Shown here piece by piece: positions 40,524 through 49,495 of a stretch of DNA of 64,000 bases. Source of the DNA: DATAES01 sp036493595. Its GTDB lineage: Bacteria; Actinomycetota; Acidimicrobiia; Acidimicrobiales; JACDCH01. The notes below the pieces were generated by a model. It made no database searches. It worked only from the letters and a program-made list of their open reading frames with translations, and had not been told where the DNA came from. The stretch spans positions 1 to 64,000 of the forward strand of contig DASXPN010000133.1 in NCBI GenBank assembly GCA_036493595.1. Reading direction: 5' to 3'. Numbering within the stretch: the first letter of the stretch is position 1; every line of letters starts with the position of its first letter. The translations under genes were made by a program, and so were the position numbers.

Positions 40524-41951
40524 GTGCAGGAACGCACACCCGACGAGGTCCTGGCATTGGCCCGGGACGAGGGCGTTGAGGTCGTCGACTTTCGGTTCTG
40601 CGATCTGCCGGGACTGATGCAGCACTTCTCGGCCCCGGCGCACGAGTTGTCCGCCGATGCGTTCGAGGAAGGCCTCGGTTTCGACGGCTCGTCGATCCGC
40701 GGCTTCCAGGAGATCCAGGAGTCGGACATGATCCTCATGCCCGATCCCAACACGGTGGTCATCGATCCGTTCCGCACGCACAAGACGCTCAACATCAACT
40801 GCTTCGTGCACGATCCGATCACCCTCGAGCCCTACTCGCGCGATCCGCGCTACATCGCGAAGAAAGCCGAAGACCACCTCGTGTCGACCGGCCTCGCGGA
40901 CACCGCGTACTTCGGACCGGAGGCCGAGTTCTTCATCTTCGACGACGTTCGCTTCCATTACGACCAGCACTCGGCGTCGCACTCGGTCGACTCGGTCGAA
41001 GCGGCCTGGAACACCGGTCGGGACGAGGGCGGAAAGAACCTCGGCTACAAGATCCGGTACAAGGAGGGTTACTTCCCGGTCCCGCCGATGGACCAGTACC
41101 AGGATCTGCGCTCCGAGATGATCCTGACGATGGAACGGCTCGGTATCGAGGTCGAGATCCAGCACCACGAGGTCGGCACCGCCGGCCAGGCCGAGATCGA
41201 CATGCGCTTCGACACGCTGCTGAAGATGGCGGACAAGCTCATGCTCTACAAGTACGTCGTGAAGAACGTCGCGTATGCGGCGGGCAAGACCGCGACGTTC
41301 ATGCCGAAGCCGATCTTCCAGGACAACGGCTCGGGCATGCATTGCCATCAGTCCTTGTGGAAGGGCGGCGACCCGCTGTTCTTCAGCGAAACCGGCTACG
41401 CCGGGCTGTCCGACATGGCCCGCTGGTACATCGGAGGATTGCTGACGCACGCTCGTGCGATCCTCGCCTTCGCGGCGCCGACGACGAACTCGTACAAGCG
41501 TCTGGTGCCGGGGTACGAAGCACCGGTCAACCTCGTGTACTCGCAGCGCAACCGTTCCGCGTCGGTTCGCATCCCGCTCTACTCGAAGAGCCCGAAGGCA
41601 AAGCGGCTCGAGTTCCGTTGCCCGGACCCGTCGTGCAACCCGTACCTCGCGTTCTCGGCGATGTTGCAAGCCGGCCTCGACGGCATCAACAACCGCATCG
41701 AGCCACCGCCGCCCGTCGACAAGGACCTGTACGACCTCCCGCCCGAAGAGCTGGCGAAGGTGCCCCAGGTGCCCGGTTCCCTCGACGAAGCGCTCGAGGC
41801 GCTCGAGGCGGATCAGGACTTCCTCAAGGTCGGGGGCGTGTTCACCTCGGACCTGATCGACACCTGGATCTCGTACAAGCGCGAGACCGAGATCGACGCC
41901 GTCCGCCTTCGCCCGCACCCGTACGAGTTCCAGCTCTACTACGACATCTGA
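40524..41951 (+). CDS. glnA1: Glutamine synthetase GlnA1 (GSI-beta, adenylylated type)
   Basis: A 475-residue dodecameric GSI-beta. Motifs: LGFDGSSIRGFQEIQESDM, GPEAEFFIFDDVRF, EIQHHEVGTAGQAEIDMRF, MHCHQSLWKGG, NRSASVRIP and CPDPSCNPYLAF. The adenylylation Tyr sits in KDLYDLPPEE, and a matching glnE is present about 8 kb downstream, so its activity should be set by adenylylation. GTG start behind a strong ribosome site GAAGGAGGAA (40511-40520). The C-terminus RLRPHPYEFQLYYDI is conserved. Confidence 0.96.
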   Translation: MQERTPDEVLALARDEGVEVVDFRFCDLPGLMQHFSAPAHELSADAFEEGLGFDGSSIRGFQEIQESDMILMPDPNTVVIDPFRTHKTLNINCFVHDPITLEPYSRDPRYIAKKAEDHLVSTGLADTAYFGPEAEFFIFDDVRFHYDQHSASHSVDSVEAAWNTGRDEGGKNLGYKIRYKEGYFPVPPMDQYQDLRSEMILTMERLGIEVEIQHHEVGTAGQAEIDMRFDTLLKMADKLMLYKYVVKNVAYAAGKTATFMPKPIFQDNGSGMHCHQSLWKGGDPLFFSETGYAGLSDMARWYIGGLLTHARAILAFAAPTTNSYKRLVPGYEAPVNLVYSQRNRSASVRIPLYSKSPKAKRLEFRCPDPSCNPYLAFSAMLQAGLDGINNRIEPPPPVDKDLYDLPPEELAKVPQVPGSLDEALEALEADQDFLKVGGVFTSDLIDTWISYKRETEIDAVRLRPHPYEFQLYYDI

Positions 41952-42163
41952 ATCGGTCGGGGAGCTGACCTGCCTGTTCGTGGGGCGGCGGCCCGCTTGG
42001 TCCTTTGTGGTCGAGCGGCGACGAGCAATCGCCCGCTCCGGGTGAGGACCGATCACCCCGCTCGGTGGCCTGATGTGGTGTGTGCGGCACGAACGCGGGC
42101 GACGTTGGTAGGCAGTCGTCCCGGATGCACGACCGCGGGCCGTCGCGCTCTGATTGGGGGGCC

Positions 42164-42982
42164 ATGACCAGCAGCTACCGGGAGATGACTGACCGCATTA
42201 CGGAGTGGTTCGACTCGGAGGTCCTTCAGCCGATCGAGGACTTTCAGGACCCGAGACAGGAGTGGCGGCGGCTGTTCTCGGAGGTGCTCGGCACGTTCTT
42301 CTTGGTGCTGGTGGCGGCGGGGGGCGGGATGATGGGACAGGCGTTCCCGGGCACGATCAGCCGCACCGCGGCAGTGACTGCCCCCGCGCTGATGGTGATG
42401 GCGATCATCTTGTTCATGGGCAAGGTGTCGGGCGCGCATCTCAACCCGGCGGTGACTGTGGCGTTCTCGTTGCGCGGGGACTTTCCCTGGTGGCGGGTGC
42501 CGGGTTACATCGTCGCCCAACTCGGCGGCGCGACCCTCGCGGCCTTGTTCCTGCAGCACGTGATCAAAGTCTCGGCGGTGTTCGGTTCGAACTATCCGGC
42601 GGCCGGTTACTCGTCGTGGTCCGCGTTCTGGATGGAGTTCATTCTCACCTTGGGACTGGTGAGTGTGATTCTGGGCACCGCGTCGGGTGCTCAGAACGTC
42701 GGCATCATCGGTGCGTTCGGGGTGGGCGGCTACATCGCGCTGGCGGGGTTGTGGGGCAGCCCGATCTCGGGTGCGTCCATGAACCCGGCTCGCACCTTCG
42801 GTCCCGACCTCGTCGGCGCCGACTTCAGCCACTACTGGGTCTACGTCGCCGGGCCACTCGCTGGAGCGGTGCTTGCCGTCGCGGCTGCGTTCGTCCTCCG
42901 GGGCAAAGGCGGTGGCCACGCCGGATCGGGAGCCGCGCAAGGCGACCTCTTCACCGAGGCTGCGCGACCCGACCAGGCCTGA
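42164..42982 (+). CDS. MIP-family aquaporin or aquaglyceroporin
   Basis: A 272-residue six-helix channel with both half-helix motifs, HLNPAVTV (Asn94-Pro-Ala) and SMNPARTF (Asn206-Pro-Ala), and selectivity-filter Arg209. About 33 soluble residues precede the first helix. ATG 42164 follows GGGGGGCC. The 212 bases before it hold no gene and no obvious motif. Its place after glnA1 might suggest passage of ammonia or urea, but the sequence only shows a neutral-solute channel. Confidence 0.92.
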   Translation: MTSSYREMTDRITEWFDSEVLQPIEDFQDPRQEWRRLFSEVLGTFFLVLVAAGGGMMGQAFPGTISRTAAVTAPALMVMAIILFMGKVSGAHLNPAVTVAFSLRGDFPWWRVPGYIVAQLGGATLAALFLQHVIKVSAVFGSNYPAAGYSSWSAFWMEFILTLGLVSVILGTASGAQNVGIIGAFGVGGYIALAGLWGSPISGASMNPARTFGPDLVGADFSHYWVYVAGPLAGAVLAVAAAFVLRGKGGGHAGSGAAQGDLFTEAARPDQA

Positions 42983-43036
42983 CGAAAGCCGAGCACCGTG
43001 CCCGCGACGTTCGGCGGACGGGCGATGTAGAGGCAT

Positions 43037-43990
43037 CTATACGTGTGCTGTCCGGGCGCGCTCGATCAGTCGCGGTACGAGGACGCCGTAGAGGTAGGCG
43101 GATGCGACCCCGACGGCCGTCATGCCGATGCGTTGGTTGAGTCGCCATTGTTCGTTGGCGGTGCTCGGGTCGGCGTAGAGGAGCAGCGTGAGACAGAGGA
43201 GGGAACCGAACGCGGGGCCGACGTACCAGTGGCTCGTGCGGGTCGCGGCGGCCCCTGCGACCGCGAGGACGGCGCAGACTCCGATAGCGGTCGCGGACGG
43301 AGTGGTACGGACGAAAACGACGCCCGCGGTTGCGCCGCAGGCAACGGAGATGATGCGGCCGGTGCTGCGGAGTCTTTGCATGTCGGCGGAGGGTCGGAGC
43401 ACGAAGTACCCGGCCGCAGGCGCCCAGCCCAAGTGGTCGGTGTGGACAGCGAGGCCGGCGAGCGCGGAGGTGGCCCCGGCGAGGCCGGCGAGAAGCCCGT
43501 AGCGGCGGGCGAACGGTTTCGGTAGGAGCGGCTGTGGCCGCGACGGCTTGGTTGGGAACTCTGGCCATGCGAGCAGGGCGATGTAGGAGAACGCCGCGCT
43601 GGCGAGGAACACGACGCCGAGGGCGCAGGCCTCGCCGGGCGGGTAGCTCAGACCGATGGCGGCGACCGGCAGGCACAAGGTGAGCGCGAACAGTCCGCCA
43701 GGGGCTCGGCTGGCTGCGACAGCCGAGCCGTAGGCGGTGAGAAAGATCCCGATGACTGTTGTGATCCCGGTGAGGGCGAACAGTGAGCCGGCGATCACGG
43801 ACGCGCCGAGGACTGCGCCGATCCCTATGAGCCGGCGGCGGGCGTGGCGAGTCGGCGCGAGGGGCAACATGGCAACCGGCAGGGTCCCGAGGGCCCACGC
43901 CAGGCCGAGGCTCGGATCGAGAAAGGCGAATGGGAGCGCGGGCAGCGCGCACAGCCCGCCACGTAGCCCGTCCGGCCAATGCCAGGTCAC
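43037..43990 (-). CDS. FUSC-like membrane protein
   Basis: A 317-residue protein with about 10 membrane helices in two sets. The second set contains GYFVLRPSADMQRLRSTGRIISVACGATAG, which resembles the FUSC repeat (aromatic-acid exporter or YccS type). No membrane-fusion partner or large cytoplasmic domain is present. GTG 43990 (VTWHWPDGLRGGL) is chosen; a TTG at 44086 in the same frame would overlap the DoxX-like gene. Substrate unknown. Confidence 0.72.
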   Translation of the reverse strand: MTWHWPDGLRGGLCALPALPFAFLDPSLGLAWALGTLPVAMLPLAPTRHARRRLIGIGAVLGASVIAGSLFALTGITTVIGIFLTAYGSAVAASRAPGGLFALTLCLPVAAIGLSYPPGEACALGVVFLASAAFSYIALLAWPEFPTKPSRPQPLLPKPFARRYGLLAGLAGATSALAGLAVHTDHLGWAPAAGYFVLRPSADMQRLRSTGRIISVACGATAGVVFVRTTPSATAIGVCAVLAVAGAAATRTSHWYVGPAFGSLLCLTLLLYADPSTANEQWRLNQRIGMTAVGVASAYLYGVLVPRLIERARTAHV

Positions 43991-44034
43991 AGGGCTCGCG
44001 GGCCGAGCGCCGGCCCGTCGCGGATCGGCGGGAT

Positions 44035-44649
44035 TCAGTTGAGTAGCGCCGGCGTGTGGGCGCGCCACCAGCGACCGGCGCCCCAATAGTTCGACGCTTG
44101 TAGATACATGAGCAGCAGCAGCGCCAACGCGAACACGGTGTGTTCACCGTCGATGATCGGGTTCGTCGACGGCGGAAACGTGGAGAGCCACACGAGCATG
44201 TTCAACACGAAACCGCCCCAGCCGGCCAGGTTGGACCCGATGCCCAGGGTGAGACCGATTCCGAGTCCACCGAGCGCGAACATCCACATGAAGTCGTCGA
44301 CACCAGTCGGCAGCTTCTGGGGGATCTCGGCCAGCGGACCATGCAGGTTGTTGTCGATGAACGCCTCGGTCGGGGAATAGTCGAACCCCGAACTGACCCA
44401 CCCCTTCGACGAGTCATAGCCGAACGTCCACTCGTAGGTGGTCTTCGTTCCCGCCGGCGCATCCGCGGGTGGCGTTGCCTTGTTGGTGTACGTGATCCCG
44501 AACGCCTGGGACACGAATGCCCACAGGTACACCAACCCCAATGCGATCCGGAGGGTGGCCGCCGCCATCGCCGCTCCCCTCGGAACCCGGATCGCACCAC
44601 TGGCGTCCATGGCGACCGTCGCGCCGTGATGCACAGAGTCGGAGCTCAT
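44035..44649 (-). CDS. DoxX-like membrane protein
   Basis: A 204-residue protein with four membrane helices. It opens MSSDSVHHGATVAMD, then a first helix LRIALGLVYLWAFVSQAFG, an external loop of about 70 residues (YEWTFGYDSSKGWVSSGFDY) and helices MFALGGLGIGLTLGIG and HTVFALALLLLMYLQ. The family includes the small subunit of thiosulfate:quinone oxidoreductase, but the partner DoxA-type subunit is not seen here. ATG 44649; a GTG at 44658 is possible. Confidence 0.75.
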   Translation of the reverse strand: MSSDSVHHGATVAMDASGAIRVPRGAAMAAATLRIALGLVYLWAFVSQAFGITYTNKATPPADAPAGTKTTYEWTFGYDSSKGWVSSGFDYSPTEAFIDNNLHGPLAEIPQKLPTGVDDFMWMFALGGLGIGLTLGIGSNLAGWGGFVLNMLVWLSTFPPSTNPIIDGEHTVFALALLLLMYLQASNYWGAGRWWRAHTPALLN

Positions 44650-44795
44650 CGTGGCCACGTCCGCGGATCATCGGCCCAACTCGGGTGCCGGTCATCACCC
44701 TTCCCGGATGACCCCGCCGCTGGGGCGGGGTGGGAACTCGGTCGCGATGGGCGACGACTACCCTCCATGCTCGGCATGGGCGGGTTACTCGGCGC

Positions 44796-46451
44796 GTGAT
44801 CACACGACGCCGTCTCGGGGTTTCGGCCGCCCTCGCCGTCCTGTTCCTCATTCTCAGTGCTGGTCCCGCATCCGCACACGCGATCTTGCAGGCATCGAGT
44901 CCGAGCGACGGCGCCCACTTGGACCAACCGCCTTCGCTCGTGAGCATCACGTTCAACGAGAACGTGAGCGCGTCGCTCGGGGCGGTGCGCGTGTTCGACG
45001 GCCAGGGCCATCGTGTCGACGACGGCAACGTCGTCGCTCGCAACCACACGGTCACCGTGGGGCTGCAGAAGATCGGCGACGGCGGCTACATCGTCACCTG
45101 GCGCGTCATCTCCGCTGACTCGCACCCTGTTCGCGGCGCGTTCACGTTCACGGTCGGCAGCGGAAGTGCTGCGAGCGCGGGCCTGGTGTCGTCCTTGCTC
45201 AACTCGGGTGCCGACAAGAAGTGGGACATGGCCGGCAATGTGGCCCGAGGTATCGGCTACGCGGGCACGTTGCTCGCCGCGGGTGGCGCCATCTTCCTCG
45301 CCGTCGTGCACGACGGACGCAGCGATGGGCGCTGGCTGAGCAAGGTCGTCCTCGTCGCGGCGATCTTCGGCGCGGTCGGTGTCGTCGTGCAGTTGCCGAT
45401 CTCTGCCGCGCTGGCGACGGGTCTCGGGCTCAGCGCGATCACCCACCAAGGGGTGCTCGGCCAAGTCCTCGCGGACGGTGTCGGAGCGCAGACCTTCACC
45501 GTCATCGCCGGCCTCGTCGTGGCGACCGTGGCGGTCATGTGGGCGAAGCGCACCACCCTCACCCGTGTGCTCGCCACTGCCGGCGGCGCGGCGGCGGCCA
45601 TCGGCTTCGCCTTCGCGGGCCACACGACCACCACGTCACCGCGATGGCTCGTCTATACGTCCGACGTCGTCCACGTGCTCGCGGCGGCCGTGTGGTTCGG
45701 CGGGGTGCTGTTCCTCGGGATGTTCCTGGTGGCGCGGCGCCGCAACGACGGTGAGCCCATGGAGGCCGGCGCGGTCGTCGCGAGGTTCTCGCGTGTCGCG
45801 TCCTACGCCATCATCGCCGTCGGTATCGCGGGGGGGATCCTCGCGTACGAGGAAGTGAAGGCGATTCACGCGCTCACGTCGACGACGTATGGCCGCCTCA
45901 TCCTCGTGAAGCTCTCGATCGTCGCCGTCATCGCCGCCGTCGCGACGTACAACCACTTCCGGCTCGTGCCGGCATTGCGCCGAGCCGAGGACCGCGGTCG
46001 CGATGCGTGGTCGCATCTGCTGCGCACGGTCCGCATCGAGGGGGTGGGGATGCTCGCGGTCATCGCGATCACCGGCGTGCTCGTGAACCAAGTGCCGGCG
46101 GCGACGGCTGCGGGCATCGGCACCATCTACTCCCAGACGAAGCCGCTGGGTCAGGACAGCGTCAACCTCGTTGTCGACCCGAACCGCTCTGGTCACAACT
46201 CGATCCACCTGTACGTGCTCGACGCCACCGGTCGAACCGCCGACGTCGCCAACGGCGTCACGCTCGAGCTGTCGTTCCCGGCGAGCGACATCGGGCCACT
46301 GAAGCGCCAGCCATTCGTGGCCGGGCCCGGTCACTACCAGTTCGACACGAACGACCTCTCCGCGCCCGGCCAGTGGACGATCGTCGTTCGCGCGCAGTTC
46401 TCCAAGTTCGAGGAGGACACCGCCTCCTTTGACGTAACGGTCAATCCATAG
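44796..46451 (+). CDS. CopC-CopD fusion copper protein
   Basis: A 551-residue protein. The signal peptide (1-28) ends so that the mature protein begins HAILQASSPSDGAHL, the CopC copper site with N-terminal His. A CopC domain (about 29-125) is followed by CopD membrane helices (150-420, FAGHTTTTSPRWLVYTSDVVHVLAAAVWFGG), and a C-terminal beta domain (445-551) resembles YtkA-like. The GTG start is chosen because the signal peptide follows directly. It takes copper across the inner membrane or supplies it to oxidases. The next gene, YcnI, starts 13 bases later. Confidence 0.9.
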   Translation: MITRRRLGVSAALAVLFLILSAGPASAHAILQASSPSDGAHLDQPPSLVSITFNENVSASLGAVRVFDGQGHRVDDGNVVARNHTVTVGLQKIGDGGYIVTWRVISADSHPVRGAFTFTVGSGSAASAGLVSSLLNSGADKKWDMAGNVARGIGYAGTLLAAGGAIFLAVVHDGRSDGRWLSKVVLVAAIFGAVGVVVQLPISAALATGLGLSAITHQGVLGQVLADGVGAQTFTVIAGLVVATVAVMWAKRTTLTRVLATAGGAAAAIGFAFAGHTTTTSPRWLVYTSDVVHVLAAAVWFGGVLFLGMFLVARRRNDGEPMEAGAVVARFSRVASYAIIAVGIAGGILAYEEVKAIHALTSTTYGRLILVKLSIVAVIAAVATYNHFRLVPALRRAEDRGRDAWSHLLRTVRIEGVGMLAVIAITGVLVNQVPAATAAGIGTIYSQTKPLGQDSVNLVVDPNRSGHNSIHLYVLDATGRTADVANGVTLELSFPASDIGPLKRQPFVAGPGHYQFDTNDLSAPGQWTIVVRAQFSKFEEDTASFDVTVNP

Positions 46452-46464
46452 AGAGGAACACTGC

Positions 46465-47184
46465 ATGCGCACCCGCAGGCTCATCGGCGTCGCGGCTCTG
46501 GCCGCGGGCGCCATCGTCACGCTGGCGTCGCCGGCCTTCGCCCACGTGACCGTGGACCCGTCGAGCGCCCCGAAGGGGGGCGACACGACGCTGACGTTCC
46601 GTGTGCCGAATGAGATGGACAACGCCAACACCGTCAAGATCGACGTCAAGCTGCCCGACGATCATCCGTTCTCCTCGGTCGTTGTGCAGCCGAAGGCCGG
46701 GTGGACGTACCAGGTCACGAACACCAATCTGGCCACGCCGATCACCACCGACGAAGGCGCTCAGATCACCCAGGCTGCGTCGGAGGTCGCGTGGACCGGA
46801 GGCCAGATCAAGCCCGGCGAGTTCGACGAGTTCACGATCTTCGTCGAGGGGCTGCCGGACGACGTCGATTCACTCTCGTTCCCGACCGTCCAGAGCTACG
46901 ACAACGGCCAGGACGTGTCGTGGATCGAGCAGAGCGTCGCGGGTCAGCCCGAGCCCGACCATCCTGCGCCGGTGCTGCAGCTGACGGCGGCGACCCCGGG
47001 GGGAAGCGACTCGTCCGCTCCGTCGTCGAGTGGTCAGGCCGGCGTGTCGGTGACGGGCACTGTCGTGAAGAAGGAGACCAACAACGGTCTCGCCATCGCC
47101 GCGCTGGTGGTTGGCGCGGTCGGCCTCATCATCGGGATCGTGGCGCTGGTGCGTGGACGAGGAGATCGAGCCGTACAAACGTGA
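46465..47184 (+). CDS. YcnI-like copper-binding protein (DUF1775)
   Basis: A 239-residue exported protein. The signal peptide ends before AHVTVDPSSAPKGGDTTLTFRVPNE, where the N-terminal His and a conserved Glu bind Cu(II) in the YcnI family. A Ser/Gly linker and a C-terminal membrane helix (LAIAALVVGAVGLIIGIVALV) anchor it. It is coupled to the CopC-CopD gene. GAGAGGAA at 46451-46458 is the ribosome site. The last 56 bases overlap the convergent methyltransferase. Confidence 0.9.
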   Translation: MRTRRLIGVAALAAGAIVTLASPAFAHVTVDPSSAPKGGDTTLTFRVPNEMDNANTVKIDVKLPDDHPFSSVVVQPKAGWTYQVTNTNLATPITTDEGAQITQAASEVAWTGGQIKPGEFDEFTIFVEGLPDDVDSLSFPTVQSYDNGQDVSWIEQSVAGQPEPDHPAPVLQLTAATPGGSDSSAPSSSGQAGVSVTGTVVKKETNNGLAIAALVVGAVGLIIGIVALVRGRGDRAVQT

Positions 47185-48004
47185 GGTCATAGGACTCGTC
47201 CGGGCGGCGCAGCTCGTCGACGCGCTCATCTATGGCGGCGCGCAGTCGAGCTCGCTCGTCCGGATCGAGACCGACCTCGTACGCCTGGGCCGCTTGGCTG
47301 TGCAACCAGCCGGTGATGCTTTCGCGATCGAACGGCCGCCGTTGTGCGACCGTGCGGACGAACCCGTTGTCGACGTCGAAGCCGACACCGAGCAAAAGGT
47401 CGAGGTACGCGCCCGCGTGAACGAAGTGCCATGGAGCCGTGACGGGCTCGCGACTGCTGCCCACGCCGGCGATCGACGCCGTCACGTCGTCGAGGAACGC
47501 CACCACCTCACGGACGTTGTCGCCGCCACCGCACTCGATCCGCAACACGCCGCCGGGACGCAACAACGTGTGGCACTGCTCGAGTATCGATCGGTGGTCG
47601 GTCCACGGGATCCAATGCAGCACCGCTCTGCTCATGATCACGTCGAACGGTTCGGCGGCCGCCGCGTCCCCGTCCGTCGCGCCCGCGGCAGCGATCGCGG
47701 CGGCCAACTGCTGCGCCGGGGCTTGGACGAACGACTGGTTCGGTCGTGCCCGCCGCTGCGCTTGCTCGAGCAGCGACGGTTGCGGTTCGATACCGACGAC
47801 GCCACCGTCGGGCACGAGCGCGGCGATCGTCGCGGTGAAGTCCCCCGAGCCACAGCCGATGTCGAGCACGCGATCGGTCGGCTGCAACGGGAGGCTGCGT
47901 ACGAATTCGTCGTCGTAGCGGCGATGATGTCCGGTGTTGGCCGCATACAAGCCACCATCCCACATCGCCAGAGTGTCCAGATAGTGGGATGGCTGTTCCG
48001 ACAT
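47129..48004 (-). CDS. SAM-dependent methyltransferase
   Basis: A 291-residue class I methyltransferase. Motif I is VLDIGCGSGDFTATI (about 46-60), acidic loop GIEPQPSLL, motif IV VIMSRAVLHWIP and motif VI LLRPGGVLRIE. Its C-terminal half is helical, and it resembles trans-aconitate methyltransferase and Coq5-like enzymes. The substrate cannot be predicted. It ends inside the ycnI gene on the opposite strand. Confidence 0.88.
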   Translation of the reverse strand: MSEQPSHYLDTLAMWDGGLYAANTGHHRRYDDEFVRSLPLQPTDRVLDIGCGSGDFTATIAALVPDGGVVGIEPQPSLLEQAQRRARPNQSFVQAPAQQLAAAIAAAGATDGDAAAAEPFDVIMSRAVLHWIPWTDHRSILEQCHTLLRPGGVLRIECGGGDNVREVVAFLDDVTASIAGVGSSREPVTAPWHFVHAGAYLDLLLGVGFDVDNGFVRTVAQRRPFDRESITGWLHSQAAQAYEVGLDPDERARLRAAIDERVDELRRPDESYDLTFVRLDLLVHAPAPRSR

Positions 48005-48080
48005 GCGGACACACTAGCAAGACTCCAATCCTGATCGCTCGTTCATGTCCCGCTAACAAGGCGCCGTCACCTTGAGTCCC

Positions 48081-48767
48081 ATGAAGAAGCTCCTCACCAC
48101 CATTGGCATCGTCGTCGCCCTCGGCGCCGGTGTCTTTGCCGTCAGCACTGTCCTTCCGGCCAGTGCGCAGAACCCGTCGACGTCGTCGTCGTCCGACTCG
48201 TCGTCCTCGTCGGGAAGCGCGGCGTGCGCCGCCCCCGGACGCGGGCAGGTCGTGAAGAACGCCCTCGACGGTCTCGTCCAGAAGGGCACCATCACCCAGG
48301 ATCAGGAAAATGCTGTGATCCAGTCGCTGCAGGACGCGGCCAAGGGCGCGAAGCAAGGCAATGGCAACGGTCGCGCCGCACTTCGGCCGCGAGCCCGCAT
48401 CGCCGGGGGCATGGTCAAGGTCGCGGCCGACAAGATCGGCGTGCAACCCCAGGACCTCGTCACGGCTCGCCGTAATGGGCAGTCCGTGGCGGACGTCGCC
48501 AACTCCAAGGGCGTCAACCCGAGCGACGTCGTGACGGCCATCGTCAACGCCGGCGACCAGAAGATCGATCAAGCGGTGAGCAACGGCACCATCAACCAGG
48601 ACAAGGCCGACAAGGCCAAGGCCAAGCTGCCCCAGCTCGCCGACAAGTTCGTGAACACAGCCGGCAAGACCGGTGGCTGCGCTCCCAGCACGGGCAGCCT
48701 CCCCGGTAGCGGTAGCGGTAGCGGCTCGACGGACAGCTCGACCTCGAGCGACTCGACTTCGTCGTAG
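48081..48767 (+). CDS. Secreted low-complexity protein with two internal repeats
   Basis: A 228-residue protein with a signal peptide (1-30), then a Ser-rich part, two related blocks (ALDGLVQKGTITQDQENAV and QKIDQAVSNGTINQDKADKA) and a Gly/Ser tail. The blocks fit a short helical repeat found in actinobacterial secreted proteins with 'GTITxxQAD' units. Two Cys flank the repeats (ACAAPG, GGCAPS). ATG 48081 is chosen over TTG 48072. Function unknown. Confidence 0.7.
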   Translation: MKKLLTTIGIVVALGAGVFAVSTVLPASAQNPSTSSSSDSSSSSGSAACAAPGRGQVVKNALDGLVQKGTITQDQENAVIQSLQDAAKGAKQGNGNGRAALRPRARIAGGMVKVAADKIGVQPQDLVTARRNGQSVADVANSKGVNPSDVVTAIVNAGDQKIDQAVSNGTINQDKADKAKAKLPQLADKFVNTAGKTGGCAPSTGSLPGSGSGSGSTDSSTSSDSTSS

Positions 48768-48826
48768 GGCCCAGCTGGAAGACTCAGCATCACGTCTGAG
48801 TCGCATCCCCTTCGATCGATCCTCAC

Positions 48827-48850
48827 GGAGGCCGCCTTCGGGCGGCCTCC
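48827..48850 (+). terminator. Hairpin with TTCG tetraloop after the secreted-protein gene
   Basis: GGAGGCCGCC (48827-48836), loop TTCG, GGCGGCCTCC (48841-48850): a perfect 10-bp stem with a stable UUCG loop. It lies 60 bases after the stop at 48767 and 23 bases before the next gene. No T tract follows. A second small dyad (GACTCAG-N8-CTGAGTC, 48781-48802) precedes it. Confidence 0.75.
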
Positions 48851-48872
48851 GGTCGCGGACGGCGGCGTCACG

Positions 48873-49475
48873 ATGTTGCCGGCGCTCACCGGACCGCGCG
48901 GCCCGATGCACGCCGTCGTCGCGTTCGCGGGTCACCACGTGATCGCCACCGATGTCGACGAGTCGACCGCCTGCACTCGACTACCGCGTGACGACTTGGG
49001 CGCGCCGATGTCGGCGTCGTTCTTGTTGTTCCTGGCCGGCTGGGTCGGCGCCGAGCCTGGGACGCTCGACGTGGTCCTGGCCGCGCCCCCGTCGTTGTCG
49101 GCGCCGTCGCCCGCGCCCGCGAGCGAGATGGACGTGTGGGTACGTGACGATCTCGACGACCACCCACGTGTGCGTCGAGCCCGGCACTTTCGTCCCGACG
49201 CGGTCGTGTACGCCGATGCGAAGGCGGACGAGCCTGCGGGTGTGCTCCTCGTCGGGCAAGGCGTCGCCGGCCGGTGGGAGATGGCATACGAGGTCGAGCC
49301 GGCGGCACGAGGTCGTGGGCTCGGACGGCGCCTCGCCGGCGTCGCGACGTCGCTCGTGCCCGAGGGCGAGCCGGTGTTCGCGCAAGTCGCACCGGGCAAC
49401 GTGTCGTCCATGCGCGCCTGCTTGGCCGCGGGGTACGTGCCGGTCGGCGCCGAAGTGTTGTTCGCCCCGCGCTGA
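48873..49475 (+). CDS. GNAT-family acetyltransferase
   Basis: A 200-residue protein whose C-terminal half carries the GNAT acetyl-CoA loop, YEVEPAARGRGLGRRLAGVA, and VFAQVAPGNVSSMRACLAAGYVPVG, the beta-5/alpha-4 end. The N-terminal half (1-95) is unusual and shows no second GNAT domain. ATG 48873 follows the hairpin closely; no strong ribosome site is seen. Substrate unknown. Confidence 0.85.
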   Translation: MLPALTGPRGPMHAVVAFAGHHVIATDVDESTACTRLPRDDLGAPMSASFLLFLAGWVGAEPGTLDVVLAAPPSLSAPSPAPASEMDVWVRDDLDDHPRVRRARHFRPDAVVYADAKADEPAGVLLVGQGVAGRWEMAYEVEPAARGRGLGRRLAGVATSLVPEGEPVFAQVAPGNVSSMRACLAAGYVPVGAEVLFAPR

Positions 49476-49495
49476 ACCAACCGTGCGGCGCGCCG

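Noticed and set aside
41952..42163. A gene or regulatory RNA between glnA1 and the aquaporin
   Set aside because: No frame with convincing protein composition and no strong dyad was seen; kept as an ordinary leader.
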